Shown here piece after piece: positions 35,095 to 46,385 of a stretch of 64,000 nucleotides of DNA. A program made the translations under genes and the position numbers. Numbering within the stretch: the first letter of the stretch is position 1; each line of letters starts with the position of its first letter. The notes beneath the pieces were generated by a model. It ran no database searches. It was not told where the DNA came from and was given only the letters and a program-made list of their open reading frames with translations. Location of the stretch: the NCBI RefSeq assembly GCF_029407905.1, contig NC_073633.1, positions 29,774,501-29,838,500 on the forward strand, in the 5' to 3' direction. Origin of the DNA: Bubalus kerabau. Its lineage: Eukaryota; Chordata; Mammalia; Artiodactyla; Bovidae.

Positions 35095-36430
35095 AGCCAA
35101 TCAACAATGTTTTGATAGTTTCAGGTGGACAGTAAAAGGACTCAGCCATACATATACACGTATCCATTCTCCCCCAAACTTCCCTCCCACATAACATTGA
35201 GCAGAGTTCCCTGTGCTATACAGTAGGACTTTGTTGTTAAATACCCATTTCAAATATAGCAGTGTGTACATGTTGATCCCAAACTCCCTAATGATTCTTT
35301 CTTCTCACTCCTCCCCCCTGGCAACCATATGTTCATTCTCTAAGTCTGTGGATATATTTCTGTTTTGTAAATAAGTTTATTTGTATCATTTCTCTTTACA
35401 GTCTGTATATAAGGGATGCCACACAATATTTCTCTTTTTCTGTCTGATTTGCTTATCTCAGTATGATAATCTCTAGGTCCATCCATGTCACTGCAAATGG
35501 CATTTATTTCATTCCCTTTAATGGCTGGGTAATACTCTATTGTATACCTGTACCATATCTTCTTTATCCATTTCTCTGTCAATGGACAATTAGGTTGCTT
35601 CCATGTCTTGACTATTGTGAATAATGCAGTGAACACTGGAGTGCATGTATTTTTTTGGACCATGTTTTTTCCTCTGGGTATATGCCCAGGAGAGGGATTG
35701 CTGGATTATATAGGAACTCTATTTCTAGTTTTCTGAGGGATTTCCATACTGTTTTCCACAGTGACTGCACCAATTTATATTCCCACCAACAGTGTAAAAA
35801 GGTTCCCTTTTCTCCACACCTTCTCCAATGTTTATTGTTTGTAGATTTTTTTGATGATGGCCATTCTGACTGGTGTGAAGTGATACCTCCCTGTCGTTTT
35901 GATTTGCATTTTTCTAGTAATTAGCAATGTTGAGCATCTTTACATGTGCCTGTTGGCTATCTGCATGTATTCTTTGGAGAAATTTCTATTTAGGTCATAT
36001 GCCCATTTTCCCATTGGGTTGTTTGCTGTTTTGTTATTGAGTCATATAAGCTGCTAGTATATCTTGGAAATTAAGCCCTTGTCCATCACAACATTTGCAA
36101 ATATTTTCTCCCAGTCTGTAGCTTGTGTCTTTGTATTATTTATGAATTCTTTTGCTGTACAAAAGCTTGTAAGTTTCATTAGGTCCCATTTGTTTATTTT
36201 TGCTTTTATTTCTACTGCCTTGGGAGACTGACCTGAAAAAATGTTGGTGAGATTTATATCAGAGAATGTTTTGCCTATGTTCTCTTCTAGGAGTTTTATA
36301 GTATTGTGTCTCATATTTAAGTCTTTAAGCCACTTTGAGATTATTTTTGTGTGTGGTGTGTGAGAATATGCTCTAATAGCATTAACTTACATTCAGTTCT
36401 CCAACTTTCCCAATACCATTTGCTGAAGAG
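35095..36430 (-). mobile_element. L1 LINE 3' end, antisense
   Basis: Minus-strand reading shows the ORF2 C-terminus (WKQPNCPLTEKWIKKIWYRY, TIEYYPAIKGNE, then NIGKTFSDINLTNIF upstream), with 3' UTR at the low-coordinate end directly after the BovA2. Broken by stops. Confidence 0.88.
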
Positions 36431-36751
36431 TGTCTATGTCATAATATTTAAACTGGGTTTCAGAGTAATACATTTCAGAGATGAATGTGGTTTGACCAAA
36501 GAAGTAACAGTGAAAATGGCAGCGGTGGTTTGATTTCGCATTAATTTTTAAGATACAGCCAACTGGATTTCTCTCTGAGTTAGATGTAAGCAGTGAGAAA
36601 ACAATAAGAGTCAAAGATAACTAAAGTTGTAGCAAGAGATATGGACAGAATGGAGGTGCTATCAACTAAAGCAAGAGGTGTGGGAGGAGCATATTGGAAG
36701 ACAGTTCAGAAGGTGAAAGATCAGAAGTTTAGTGTTGCTCACATTGAACTG

Positions 36752-36960
36752 GGGCTTCCCAGGTGGCTCAGAGGTAAAGAACCCACCTGCCAAGCAGGAA
36801 ACATGAGTTTGATCCCTGGGTTGGGAAAATCTCCTGGAGAAGAAAATGGCATCCCACTCCAGGATTCTTGCCTGGGAAATCTCATGGACAAAGGAGCCTG
36901 GGGGACTGCCATCCACGGAGTTGTAAAAAGTTGGACATGACTTAGTGACTAAACAACAAC
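36752..36960 (+). mobile_element. Bov-tA SINE, full length
   Basis: GGGCTTCCCAGGTGGCTCAG arm to GACATGACTTAGTGACTAAA. Confidence 0.92.
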
Positions 36961-37220
36961 CACAACACATTGAATTAGAATCCTGATCCTTCAGAATGCT
37001 GTGTCACCATGAAAAAGGAGACTATCCATACAAATCTATTCCAGGTCTGCTCTTGCATAGCTGTAAAACAAGGGACACATTGAAAATCTTGTTTTTCCTC
37101 AGGGACCAAGCACTCCCCAGGACTCTGCTTCTCCTTCTGCTCACTTTCATCAGATCAGAGACCTCTCTAAAACCAGGTCAGACTGGGACCCTGAGTATTT
37201 TAAGCTACAATGTCTGAGAA

Positions 37221-37259
37221 GGTTTTTGTTCAGCTCCCCCTGCAGACTCAGGCACTGTG
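37221..37259 (-). other. 23-spacer recombination signal of TRAV8-b
   Basis: Heptamer CACAGTG (37253-37259), 23-bp spacer, nonamer ACAAAAACC (37221-37229). Fully consensus. Confidence 0.95.
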
Positions 37260-37730
37260 TCACAAAGAGCACAGAAGTACTTGGCAGAGCCACTCCAATG
37301 GGCTGAAGCTTTCATCAGGTGGAAGGAGTTTTCATCCTTCTTGAATTCAGCCTCAAAGCCTTTGATGCCTTTAACCCGGGTGGGCCCTGATAAATACTTC
37401 AGTAGAAACTGGAGGCCTTGGTTGGGGTACTGGACATACAAGAAGAGATAAATAGATCCAACATAAGAATAGTTGCATCTCAGCTCCACATGGTTTCCTT
37501 CAGAGATGTTGATGTGACCGTCAGGCTGGGTCACTAACTGGGCTCCAGTTCCTCCTGTAACATCAATGCAGAATCAGTGAATCCAGAACACACCTATCTA
37601 TAATAAGACAGTGTTTCCATTCAGATACCCTCAGAACAAAATTCCTTCTATATAGGCAGAAGCATGGAATATAATGTTACTGACTTGCTGTGAAGAGCAT
37701 TCCAAGTAGCAGAAAAGTCACTGAGAACAT
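37260..37730 (-). CDS. TRAV8: TRAV8-family V gene, copy b, lacking the conserved Trp
   Basis: An open TCR alpha V segment. Leader exon 37685-37730 encodes MFSVTFLLLGMLFTA and ends at a GTCAGT donor, the only nearby donor that keeps phase. V exon 37260-37554 starts after acceptor TTACAG with a split GA, then GTGAQLVTQPDGH. First Cys is in LRCNYS, the YPNQGLQFLLKYLSG strand is typical of the family, and second Cys is in SAKYFCALC. The conserved framework-2 Trp is Leu here (LFLYVQYP; TTG at 37441-37439). That Trp packs on the intradomain disulfide, so folding may be impaired. The leader, the splice sites and the recombination signal all look sound. It would be rated an ORF rather than fully functional. 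Confidence 0.88.
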
Positions 37731-37739
37731 GGCTATGCA

Positions 37740-38060
37740 GGGAGGAAGATCTCCCTTGAGGAGCAGGAAGGAATGTGCCAGGGTGTGCTGAGTCCTTGTA
37801 ACAGGGAAAACCTGAGAGTTAAAGAGAACCCTGTTTAGGCAATCCTAGCTACTATCAGTAAGAAATGGCTCCATAAGAAGGACTGCTCCTGATGTTGAGC
37901 CTGTTCAAATATGCACTTCAATGAGCTGTAAGATAAAGAAGCTCATAGGAGTGAGATAGACACTTCCAGTTTATGCAACATTACCCTCTGCAGGTCAACA
38001 AAAGAAAAAAAAAATGAGTCTTCAGGCTTTTGTGCCCCATCTCCTTTCTGCTCCTATTTA
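37740..38060. other. 5' flank of TRAV8-b
   Basis: Unique sequence expected to contain the TRAV8-b promoter. No element strong enough to name. Confidence 0.35.
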
Positions 38061-38065
38061 GGCTT

Positions 38066-38326
38066 GAATGGCACCCCACTCCAGTACTCTTGCCTGGAAA
38101 ATCCCATGGACGGAGGAGCCTGGTAGGCTGCAGTGCATGGGGTCGCGAAGAGTCAGACACGACTGAGCGACTTGACTTTCACTTTTCACTTTCATGCATT
38201 GGAGAAGGAAGTGGCAACCCACTCCAGTGTTTTTGCCTGGAGAATCCCAGGGACGGGGGAGCCTGGTGGGCTGCAGTCTATGGGGTCGCACAGAGTCGGA
38301 CACGACTGAAGTGACTTAGCAGCAGC
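38066..38326 (+). mobile_element. BovA2 SINE
   Basis: GAATGGCACCCCACTCCAGT to GAAGTGACTTAGCAGCAGCA. Both monomers are present. Confidence 0.92.
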
Positions 38327-38555
38327 ACTTAGCATCCTAAACTGATGAGAATGTTTCAGGGGTTTGCTTACTAAGAGGTTCTTTTAGTATATGAATTAAA
38401 TAGCATTATATAATCACATAAAGTAAGAAATCCTTATTTTTATAGATGAGAAAATTGAAGCAAGGAAGGAAGGATGTAATTTGTTCAAGATCACAGTAAG
38501 TGATCTGGAATTTGTCCTATTGATATGATTCAAGAATCTGTATCCTGAACCCTTG

Positions 38556-38655
38556 TGGCGGATTCATGTTGATATATGGCAAAACCAATACAATATTGTA
38601 AAGTTTAAAAAAAAAGAATAAAAAATAATAATAATTTTAAAAAATTAATAAATAA
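38556..38655 (+). mobile_element. L1 3'-terminal fragment
   Basis: GGCGGATTCATGTTGATATA, GGCAAAACCAATACAATATT and an A-rich tail: the last 50-60 bases of a ruminant L1 plus its tail. Confidence 0.75.
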
Positions 38656-38659
38656 AAAA

Positions 38660-40380
38660 AAGAATCTGTATCATTGGCCACTGACAATTTAGCACTATGG
38701 CCATTAGGCTAGATAGTATCCTCACTTATTAGAGGGGAAATCAAGTCCTTTAGAAGTTAAATGATTTGTCCAAGGACATATAAAGATTAGAACCTAATTC
38801 AATTAGACTTTTATGTTGTCAGTCTACTGACAACTACTGACAATACTACTCTTTAGAATAAATGTAATTTCACCAAGACACACACCCAGAGCAAACTTCA
38901 CCAGAGAATAGAAACTAAAGAAAATCTCCAAGGAACTCAAATACTGATGTGAAGGCCAGTAGGAAAAAGTATCAGAGAAACCTCAAAGGCAGTCCAGAGA
39001 GGTACATGGCAAATCAGAATTGACTGGTGTCCTGAAAGAGCGGGAAAGTGGAGTTTCGAAAAGGAAGGACTGTCCATCAGAGTAGTTGCTAAAAAATGTC
39101 TACCTAGTGAGATGATGACTGAAAAGTGTCTATTGACTTTTAGCAGCACAAAGATCATGATTTGAGTCTTTCAGCAGAAACTCAACTGTAGTAGAGACAA
39201 GACAAAGGAGAAAAATTTTGAAATACAGAAAATCTCTTTCCAGAGGCTGAACTGTGGAGGGGAGAAAAGACATGGTGCTGAGTAGACAAGGATGCTGAAG
39301 TGTTGAGATATATTTACATGTTTTTGGAAATGTTCTATAAACAACGGATCAAACTTCTGAAGAGACAGCCAGGATGAAATATGGACCACAGGTAGGAGAA
39401 TTAATTTGTGAGGAGAAACAGTTATTACAATTTTATTGGAATGAAGGAGGAAATAATTGGTTTGGATTTCAGTATTATTTCAGGGTATGAAGGAGAAAGT
39501 TGACACATCTATTAATTTTAATGAATTTTTTTCTTCTTGTAGATAGAAATTAAGTACCTTCCAAGATAATTAATAGAAGAGATCCTGGGTTAAGAAATGT
39601 GATGAGTGTGAGAAGTTTTGAGAAAGTCACTGTAGGAATTGACAATGAGAAATGATTACGGAGAAAAAGAATACTTTCTTGGAAGCACTGTGGATCTAGT
39701 TAGTGTTGGAGGTGATAACAATTTCAATGACACCAGTCTGCCCATCTGTGTGATTTTCTTGAACTCTGCTTTATCAAAGTATATAAGAAAGTAATTTTTT
39801 TTGTAATTTGATCTTTATAATGACTGAACAGTATTCCATGGTATGTGTGTAATATAGTGTTTTGAATCATTACCCCAATGAGGTACATAAGAAGGCAGAT
39901 ATTAATCCATGATTATGAGTTAATAAGATCATTGATATGACATAGAATTAACTCAAAACAATGAAGTTAGTGACTGAAGACTGATTGAAGGAGGACTGTG
40001 AAGTTTAGATATTGTAGAAAGAGAAATAAAAGATTGGAAACTTCTGAGAAATAAGATAACAATAAAGAGATCTGGGGGCTAAATGATCATAAAGAGTCAA
40101 AGAACGAATGCAGCAGAAGTATATGAGTGTAAGAATCTGAGGATGCAAGATTTAGACAGGATATAAGATTTCAGAGGTGGAGAGGCATCTAACTGGAGAA
40201 ATATCATCACATCTTTCTGGAGTGTGGCCATGGGAGTTTGTGACTGAGAGGGATCCTAATTGATAGACTTCAGAGTTGATGAGTTCAGGTTTCTCTCTGA
40301 ATTGTCCTCTCTGAATTTAAGTCAAGGAGTATTTTAGTTGCAGTAGAATCTTCTGTGTTTACATCTTCAATATATAAGGA
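38660..40380. other. Intergenic DNA, nothing recognised
   Basis: Unique-looking, A-rich sequence without V segments or nameable repeats. Confidence 0.4.
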
Positions 40381-40384
40381 AGAG

Positions 40385-40750
40385 TGTGGCGGTGTCACAC
40401 TGAATAATTCTCACAAACACACAGGATTGTAAGAGACAGTGCAGGGAAAGTTCGTGGAAGAGCAACTCTCTGAGAAAACGCTGAGCACATATTTATTGGT
40501 AACTTATCATATAATCTTTAACTAAGAGCAGTAAAGCAAGACAGAGACCAGCACTCTGGGGTTAAGGAAGCTACCTCCTGGAGGTCTGCAGGAAATCACA
40601 TGAGAGTCCTAAAAAAAGGTCTTTGAAGAAAGGGGGGTTTGTTTATCATGCAGAACAGCATCTTGCAATGCTGACCTATCAACCAGAACATTTAACTTAA
40701 AGGCAGGGGAGAGCAAGCAAGGAAGAGGGAATGAGTAAGATTCAATTCCA
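40385..40750 (-). mobile_element. Possible antisense endogenous-retrovirus LTR
   Basis: Read on the minus strand it could begin TGGAATTG (40750) and end CACCGCCACA (40385), with a polyadenylation signal AATAAA near 40495. No matching target duplication was found, and the right edge is a guess. Confidence 0.35.
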
Positions 40751-41122
40751 GGAGACATTTCTGAGAAAATAGTAAAACATGGTTCCCACAGAAGAGTGTC
40801 TGATGTTTATAAAGATGAGAGTGATAAAAGGAATAGGGAAAAGTAAGGGTAAAAGGCAAAGCCCCAAAGGGTCAAAGACAAGAGTCTGTTTTTTGGGGGG
40901 TGTGGTAGTGACAAGAATGCTGTTCTCATCTCTAAATTTGAAGTGTTTTAGATGAGGGAGGACCAGAAGTAACCACAAGTGAAAGAGCTCTATTACAAAC
41001 AGTCAGGTTTCAGTTAGGATATGTGGAAGGAATTTTTACAGGGGCTACTGAATGTTTATTTTCAATAGAATGAGGATTTAGAGGGCAAAGTAGAAAGTAA
41101 TGTGGATGCTAAGAGGTAGTTG

Positions 41123-41592
41123 TGTTAGGGGAAGCACACTGATTGAAACCGCCCACCCTGGCCAGGTACCATAGTAGCCATTTGCATGAATTGTTTTATG
41201 ACAGGAGATCCTGATATGGAATACGGAACTAATAAGCCACCACCAACCGGAAGAGTTCGGGAAAGGTCTAAAGGAGACACTGTGTGTCCGTCCACTTCCC
41301 AGAATCCCTCTCGCTAGCATCCATCTTGGCTGAGCGATGCCTGCACCACCAGGAAAGACTGAATTAGAATGATTGGTCGAAGAACACCCGGAAACTAATC
41401 CCATCACCATAAAACCCGACATTGCAAGCCACACGGTAGAGCAGTTCTCCTGGGTTTCCTACCCTACTCCTCTCCACCCAGGTGTCCTTTCCCAATAAAA
41501 TCTCTTGCTTTGTCAGCACATGTGTCTCCTTGGACAATTCATTTCCGAGTGTTAGACAAGAGCCCAGTTTCAGGCCCTGGAAGGGGTCTGCC
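41123..41592 (+). mobile_element. Solo LTR of a ruminant endogenous retrovirus
   Basis: Starts TGTTAGGGGAAGCACACTG and carries a U3-like stretch, the polyadenylation signal AATAAA at 41494-41499, then GCTTTGTCAGCACATGTGTC and a U5-like end near AAGGGGTCTGCC. This is the layout of a common bovine ERV LTR. No internal viral sequence adjoins, so it is a solo LTR formed by LTR-LTR recombination. The 3' border is uncertain. Confidence 0.75.
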
Positions 41593-41594
41593 TT

Positions 41595-41626
41595 TTAGGT
41601 CAGTGTAGAATTAGGTCAGTGTAGAA
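41595..41626. repeat. 16-bp perfect tandem repeat
   Basis: TTAGGTCAGTGTAGAA occurs twice back to back, immediately beyond the LTR. Confidence 0.9.
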
Positions 41627-41639
41627 AATTAAACAGGTC

Positions 41640-42245
41640 AGACTCCTTGACGAATCATTCCTCTCTGCAAGGAGTCAATCAGGGATAGAATTAAATGTGC
41701 CTTCAAAGGTCCTAATACAGAGGAATGCGGCCAAAACCAGATCAACTGGTGCTCAAGTCTCTAAGAAGATGTCATAAATCAGTAAATTTTGGCTATCCCA
41801 ATGGATTAGTTTCAGAAGTTTTCTTTTCTTCGTGTTCGGGAAATTGTCTTTTCCATGTGCCATGTGTGTATACATTTGTTACTTGTTTCTTATAACCCTC
41901 TTACATCTTATCTACTTTAGGGGCAAGTCAATTTGAAATCACTTAGTATGTTGCACATTTCATGCAATTCTGATAGAATGAATTAGATATTCTTCTAACT
42001 TAGAATCAGTCTCTCAGATGTGCCTAACAGATGGAGTTTGTGAAACATTAGAATCCTCAATGTGGCATCGTTCACATCGTATTCTTCGATATTAAAAAAG
42101 ACTGAGAAATTTGTCTTGGTGTGTAATGGAAATGTAAATGGCTAGGCTTATCATACTTTGGAAATTGTTTTGATTCTGTGAGTGAAATCTGAGGTAACAG
42201 ATACTTGTACTCAAGTCTCAGAAAGTACAATGAGAGGTGCTCTAG
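41640..42245. other. Intergenic DNA, nothing recognised
   Basis: No V-segment, RNA or repeat signal that I can support. Confidence 0.4.
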
Positions 42246-42406
42246 CACTTTCACTTTTCACTTTCATGCATTGGAGAAGGAAATGGCAACCCACTCCAGT
42301 GTTCTTGCCTGGAGAATCCCAGGGACAGGGGAGCCTAGTGGGCTGCTGTCTATGGGGTCGCACAGAGTCAGACATGACTGAAGCAACTTAACAGCAGCAG
42401 CAGCAA
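42246..42406 (+). mobile_element. BovA2 SINE, right monomer
   Basis: CACTTTCACTTTTCACTTTC to (AGC)n. The left monomer is absent. Confidence 0.9.
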
Positions 42407-42584
42407 TCGAGAATTTGCTGAAAGGTTAACGTCTCTTTTGTATGATGGGAGTTATGGGAGTAAGTATGATGAATACTCCCAACAATCCAAAAATAAAAGA
42501 GAAATTCCCAAATCTAATAAAGGGTATCATTGAAAATATCAAAGTCAATATTATTCCCTATAGGATTACAAACAAGACAGGTAG

Positions 42585-43980
42585 ACTATGTACTTCTATT
42601 CACTGTCCTAATGGAGGGCATAGGATCAAACCAGGAAAGGAAATAAGATGTATTAAGTTTGAAAAGGAGAAGCAAAACTATTTTAATTTACAGATCATAA
42701 GCTTATACATGTAGAAAATACAAAGTACCTCTAAACAAACTGTAAGAACTAGAACATATTAGTGAAGTGATACAGTCACCAAACACAAAAATCAATTTTA
42801 TTTCTAGATTCTAGCAAAAGCATTAGAAAATGCCATTAAGATGTCATTTATCAAATGCTTGGAAACTAATTTAATATAAGGTATGCAAGTCCTATTTTTG
42901 ATTCCTCTTTAGTAACTGTAGAATAGTTTTGATTTGGGAGGAAAAAAATCACAGATCATTTTAGAGAGATGAGAAATGTCCTCACTTCTGAGGTCTGGGG
43001 TAACTAACATAAATCATGGCCTGGTACTCAGTGGTGACCAGTCCTTGCCACCTACAGACACTGATATCAGGAAAGACCATTTCCTAAGGCTGCTCAAAGT
43101 GTTTTAAAAACCCCAAACAAGAGGTTGGTACCATCCATTTGGCTGTTGAATTGAATTTGTTCTCATATTGACAGATATCTAGCTCTGTTCTGGCCATTTC
43201 AGAGCATAATTAATTCCCTGTATTCACATTTGTCTTAACCCAGTTAACCCTAGCTCTGGATTTGATGCTGGGTATTTAGGTCAATTAAAGGTAAAAAAAG
43301 TTATATGAAATAAAAGATAAAATTATTATATCTATAGCAAGTAGCCTTGCTTCCCAGGTGGCTCTGTGGTAAAGAGTCTGCCTGCCAACCAGGTGGATTA
43401 TTTTTATTTACACATCACATGTTTGTACATGTAGAAAATACCCCTCAGTTGGGAAGATCCCCTAGAGATGTGAATGGCAACCCACTCCAGTATTCTTGCC
43501 TGGAAAGTCCCATTGATAGAGAAGCCTGGCAGGCTACAGTCCATGGGGTCACATAGAGTTGGACATGATAGAGACTAAGCAACAGCAACAATGCATGTCT
43601 CTACAAAAATCTTAACATTAATGAAAGAAATTAGAGAGGACATAAATAAAGAGGCTATGGATCCAAAGACTCCATATGTTAAGATGTCAATTGTCCTAAA
43701 TGAATTCATAAAGTCAACACAATCCTAAGCAAATTACCTCAATCTCTTGTGGTAGAAGCTATTGTATAACTTATGTGGAAGTGCAAAAACCTAGAATAAA
43801 CCTTGAATAAGACAAAGAAAACATCTCTTGCATTTCCAGATTTCAAAACGTGTATGAAGCCCCAGTAATTAAGATAGAATGGTCTGTTGGTATGAGGATA
43901 TAATAAAGTCAATAAATAGAATCAAGTCCAAAAAGAGGTCATAATGCATGTGTCATCAATTTATTTTTTTCTCTAAAAGT
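42585..43980 (+). mobile_element. Old degraded L1 ORF2 fragments
   Basis: The RT-to-thumb region is recognisable at 42585-42870 (LQIISLYM corresponds to the LFADDM region) and downstream ORF2 at 43612-43930, with many stops. A Bov-tA lies between them. Confidence 0.65.
43348..43590 (+). mobile_element. Bov-tA SINE carrying an inserted L1-like snippet
   Basis: The tRNA-like arm CTTCCCAGGTGGCTCTGTGG and the body are normal. At about 43397-43446 the usual GCAGGAGACATGGGTTC stretch is replaced by about 50 bp resembling the YADD region of L1 ORF2 (ACATGTAGAAAATAC, also at 42706-42720). Confidence 0.8.
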
Positions 43981-43999
43981 GCCTATGCAGTTCCATGGG

Positions 44000-44206
44000 A
44001 CTTCCCCTGTGTCTTAGCTGGTAAAGAATCCACCTGCAATGTGGGAGACCTGGGTTCAATCCCTGGGTTGGGAAGATCTCCTGGAGAAGGAAAAGGCTAC
44101 CCACTCTAGTATTCTGGCCTGGAGAATTCCATGGACTGTATAGTCCATGGAGTTGCAATGAGTTGGGCACAACTGAGTGACTTTCACTTTCACTTTTAAA
44201 GATGCT
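44000..44206 (+). mobile_element. Bov-tA SINE with target duplication
   Basis: ACTTCCCCTGTGTCTTAGCT to the (CACTTT)n tail. TATGCAG(T/C)TCCATGGG flanks it at 43984-43999 and 44207-44222: 16 bp with one mismatch. Confidence 0.92.
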
Positions 44207-44229
44207 TATGCAGCTCCATGGGGGCAAAG

Positions 44230-44780
44230 TTGGTCTTTCTAGGATAATAGCTAGAATGATCAGCTATTTGAATTTTTTGGAAATACCAGTGTTTTGTAGC
44301 TTTCTGTGTATAAGTTCTGTACATGTTTTCTTAGATTTATGCCTAAGGATTTAGGGTCTTTCTTGAGCCATTGCAAATGGTATTATATTATTAATTTAGC
44401 TATCCACATGTTTATTGCTAGTATATAGAAATGCATTTGATTTTGTGTTTACCTTATATATCCTGAGACCTTCTGAAACCACTTACTAGTTGTAAGAGTT
44501 TTGGAGGGTATGTTCTTCAGGATTTTCTACATAGATAGAAATGGCTTAAAAGGTTGTTTATATATTTACTTGCTTTACTGCACTGGCTACAATGTCCAGC
44601 ACTTGCTGAAGGAGAGTGATTAAAGTGGATATTCTCCCTTTGTTCCCTTCCTTAAGGAAAAATATAGAGTCTTTTACCAGTAAACATACTAAGAGCTGTT
44701 GGGGAAATTCTCCATTATTCCTGGTTTCTTAGAGTTTTCACCATGGTTGACTATTGGATTTTGGCAAATGCTTTTTCTAC
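44230..44780 (-). mobile_element. Old L1 ORF2 fragment, antisense
   Basis: Degraded antisense ORF2 text (ATGCCTAAGGATTTAGGGTC, GTTCTTCAGGATTTTCTACA, TTTTCACCATGGTTGACTAT) that ends where TRDV1 block c begins. Confidence 0.65.
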
Positions 44781-45625
44781 ACATTGCTGGTGATGAACTA
44801 GCTCATTTTATTGTTGACTCACAACTCCTCCACTTCCCATTAGAAGTCCTCCTCATCTTCTTTGTCTTGGGCCAAGTATGCATGTAGCATGATGGCAAAT
44901 GACAGCCACTTCTCTTCAAGGTCACTCAGTATTGTGAGACTGAAGGAGGTGAGACAGACAAGTCTTTGTGGGTTCCAAGTGTCCTCATAGTTTAAGTATG
45001 ACTTTATGTGTCACAGTTTGTCCAGCTTTTGTCCTCACCAAACTTTCCTTGACAAATGTTACTCTAAGCTCACTTAAAGTGAATTCAGGCTCAACTAGTT
45101 GTAAGAGTTTTGGAGGGTATATTTTGAGGGTATATAAAAATAACAGCTTTGTACAGACTTGTCCACCAGCTCTAGCCTTTGCCTGAGATCTAGTCCTTAT
45201 AACTTATCTCTTATTCTACATCACCCATGGTTCTGCTTTCCTGATTGTGCCCTGACACAAAGTCTAAGAGGAAATGACTAAGGACATGGTTTTGATGGTG
45301 ACTCCACACAGCTAGACCCAGGTTTGTGATGAAGTAAAACTGCCAGTTTAAAGCCTTATGGGACAAGTTTTCAAATCTAGACAACTTTACACATGTTCTG
45401 TATGACTGACTTAAAGTCAAAAATTCAGGAGGAGAATGTATTAGTAGAAAGTTACTCTGGACACCTGTTTCCAATGACATAGAAGGAGCCTCTATCTAGA
45501 ATTAAATCTTCTGATCCAGACCACAACTTAAACAACCACAGGACTATCATTTCTTGTCTGGGGTCTGCGGGTGTGCATTTCAGCTGGGGTCCTGCAGCAG
45601 GGGGGCTCTCTCTTATCAAGCTCTG

Positions 45626-45664
45626 GGTTTTTGTACAGCTTTTCCTATTACTTTAAGCACTGTG
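45626..45664 (-). other. 23-spacer recombination signal of TRDV1-c
   Basis: Heptamer CACAGTG (45658-45664), 23-bp spacer, nonamer ACAAAAACC (45626-45634). Confidence 0.95.
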
Positions 45665-46221
45665 AGCTCCCGGAGAGCACAGAAGTACTTTGCAGAATCT
45701 TCCAGCTGTAAGGATGAAATGATGAGGCTGATGGATTTATCTGCTTTCTGGAAGTTTACAGAATAGCGGCTGTTCCTTGCATTACCATGTTCTGAATACT
45801 GTTGAATAAGGTAAGTCATCTGTCCACTGGGAAGTTGCTTGTACCAAAAAAGGTAGTAAACGCCCGAACTTGTTTCATACCGACAATTCAGGGTGACTGA
45901 CTGCCCCACTTGGGTGGATATAGCTGGCTGGTCTTGAGTAACTTTCTGAGCCACACCAGATGCTGTGGGGAAAACAATCAGAAAACAAAGATGAAGCAGT
46001 GAATAAAATAGTGTAGGAGTTATTTAGGATCCAAAGACAAAAAAAATGAGATCATAAGACGCTTGCTTTTCCCCAGTCCTCCTTTCCTCCCCAAGTTCCT
46101 GTGAAGCTCCACGCGCCTGTGTGCGGTCCTTTCACCCTGAACACTCGCACCCATGTTTGGAAGCCTCCCTACCAGAGAAGGTGATGGCCAGGAACACCCA
46201 GAGCAGGCTGGAGAGCGGCAT
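45665..46221 (-). CDS. TRDV1: TRDV1-family V gene, copy c (intact)
   Basis: A TCR delta variable segment. Leader exon 46173-46221 encodes MPLSSLLWVFLAITFS with a GTAGGG donor. V exon 45665-45962 begins after acceptor CCCCACAG with a split CA, then SGVAQKVTQDQPAIS. First Cys is in LNCRYETSSG, Trp in YLFWYKQLPSGQM, second Cys in DSAKYFCALREL, followed directly by the heptamer. No stop or frameshift. It is the copy closest to the general TRDV1 pattern (ETS in CDR1, KYFCAL). Predicted functional. Confidence 0.94.
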
Positions 46222-46299
46222 GAGGCATGGATTTCCCTGAACAAATGTGCTTAGTTCTGCCTTAAGCTGAGAGTTCGGTGTCTTTGAGTGCCTGGCAGC

Positions 46300-46385
46300 A
46301 CATATACATACTACCCGGTACCTGTGTGACTCCCCAAAACAGGAAGTGGGGGTTGTCATGTTCATAGACCATGTGGTCTGTGCAT
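46300..46385 (-). promoter_or_regulatory. Promoter-proximal block of TRDV1-c
   Basis: ETS-like CCACTTCCTG at about 46340-46349, GGAGTCACACAGG beside it, TATA-like AGTATGTATATGTG about 80 bp 5' of the ATG, and a CACATGGTC element near 46372. Conserved in copies a and b. Confidence 0.5.

Noticed and set aside
36752..36800. tRNA-like sequences at SINE arms (here and elsewhere)
   Set aside because: They are the tRNA-derived heads of Bov-tA and CHR SINEs, without a complete cloverleaf. No true tRNA gene was seen.
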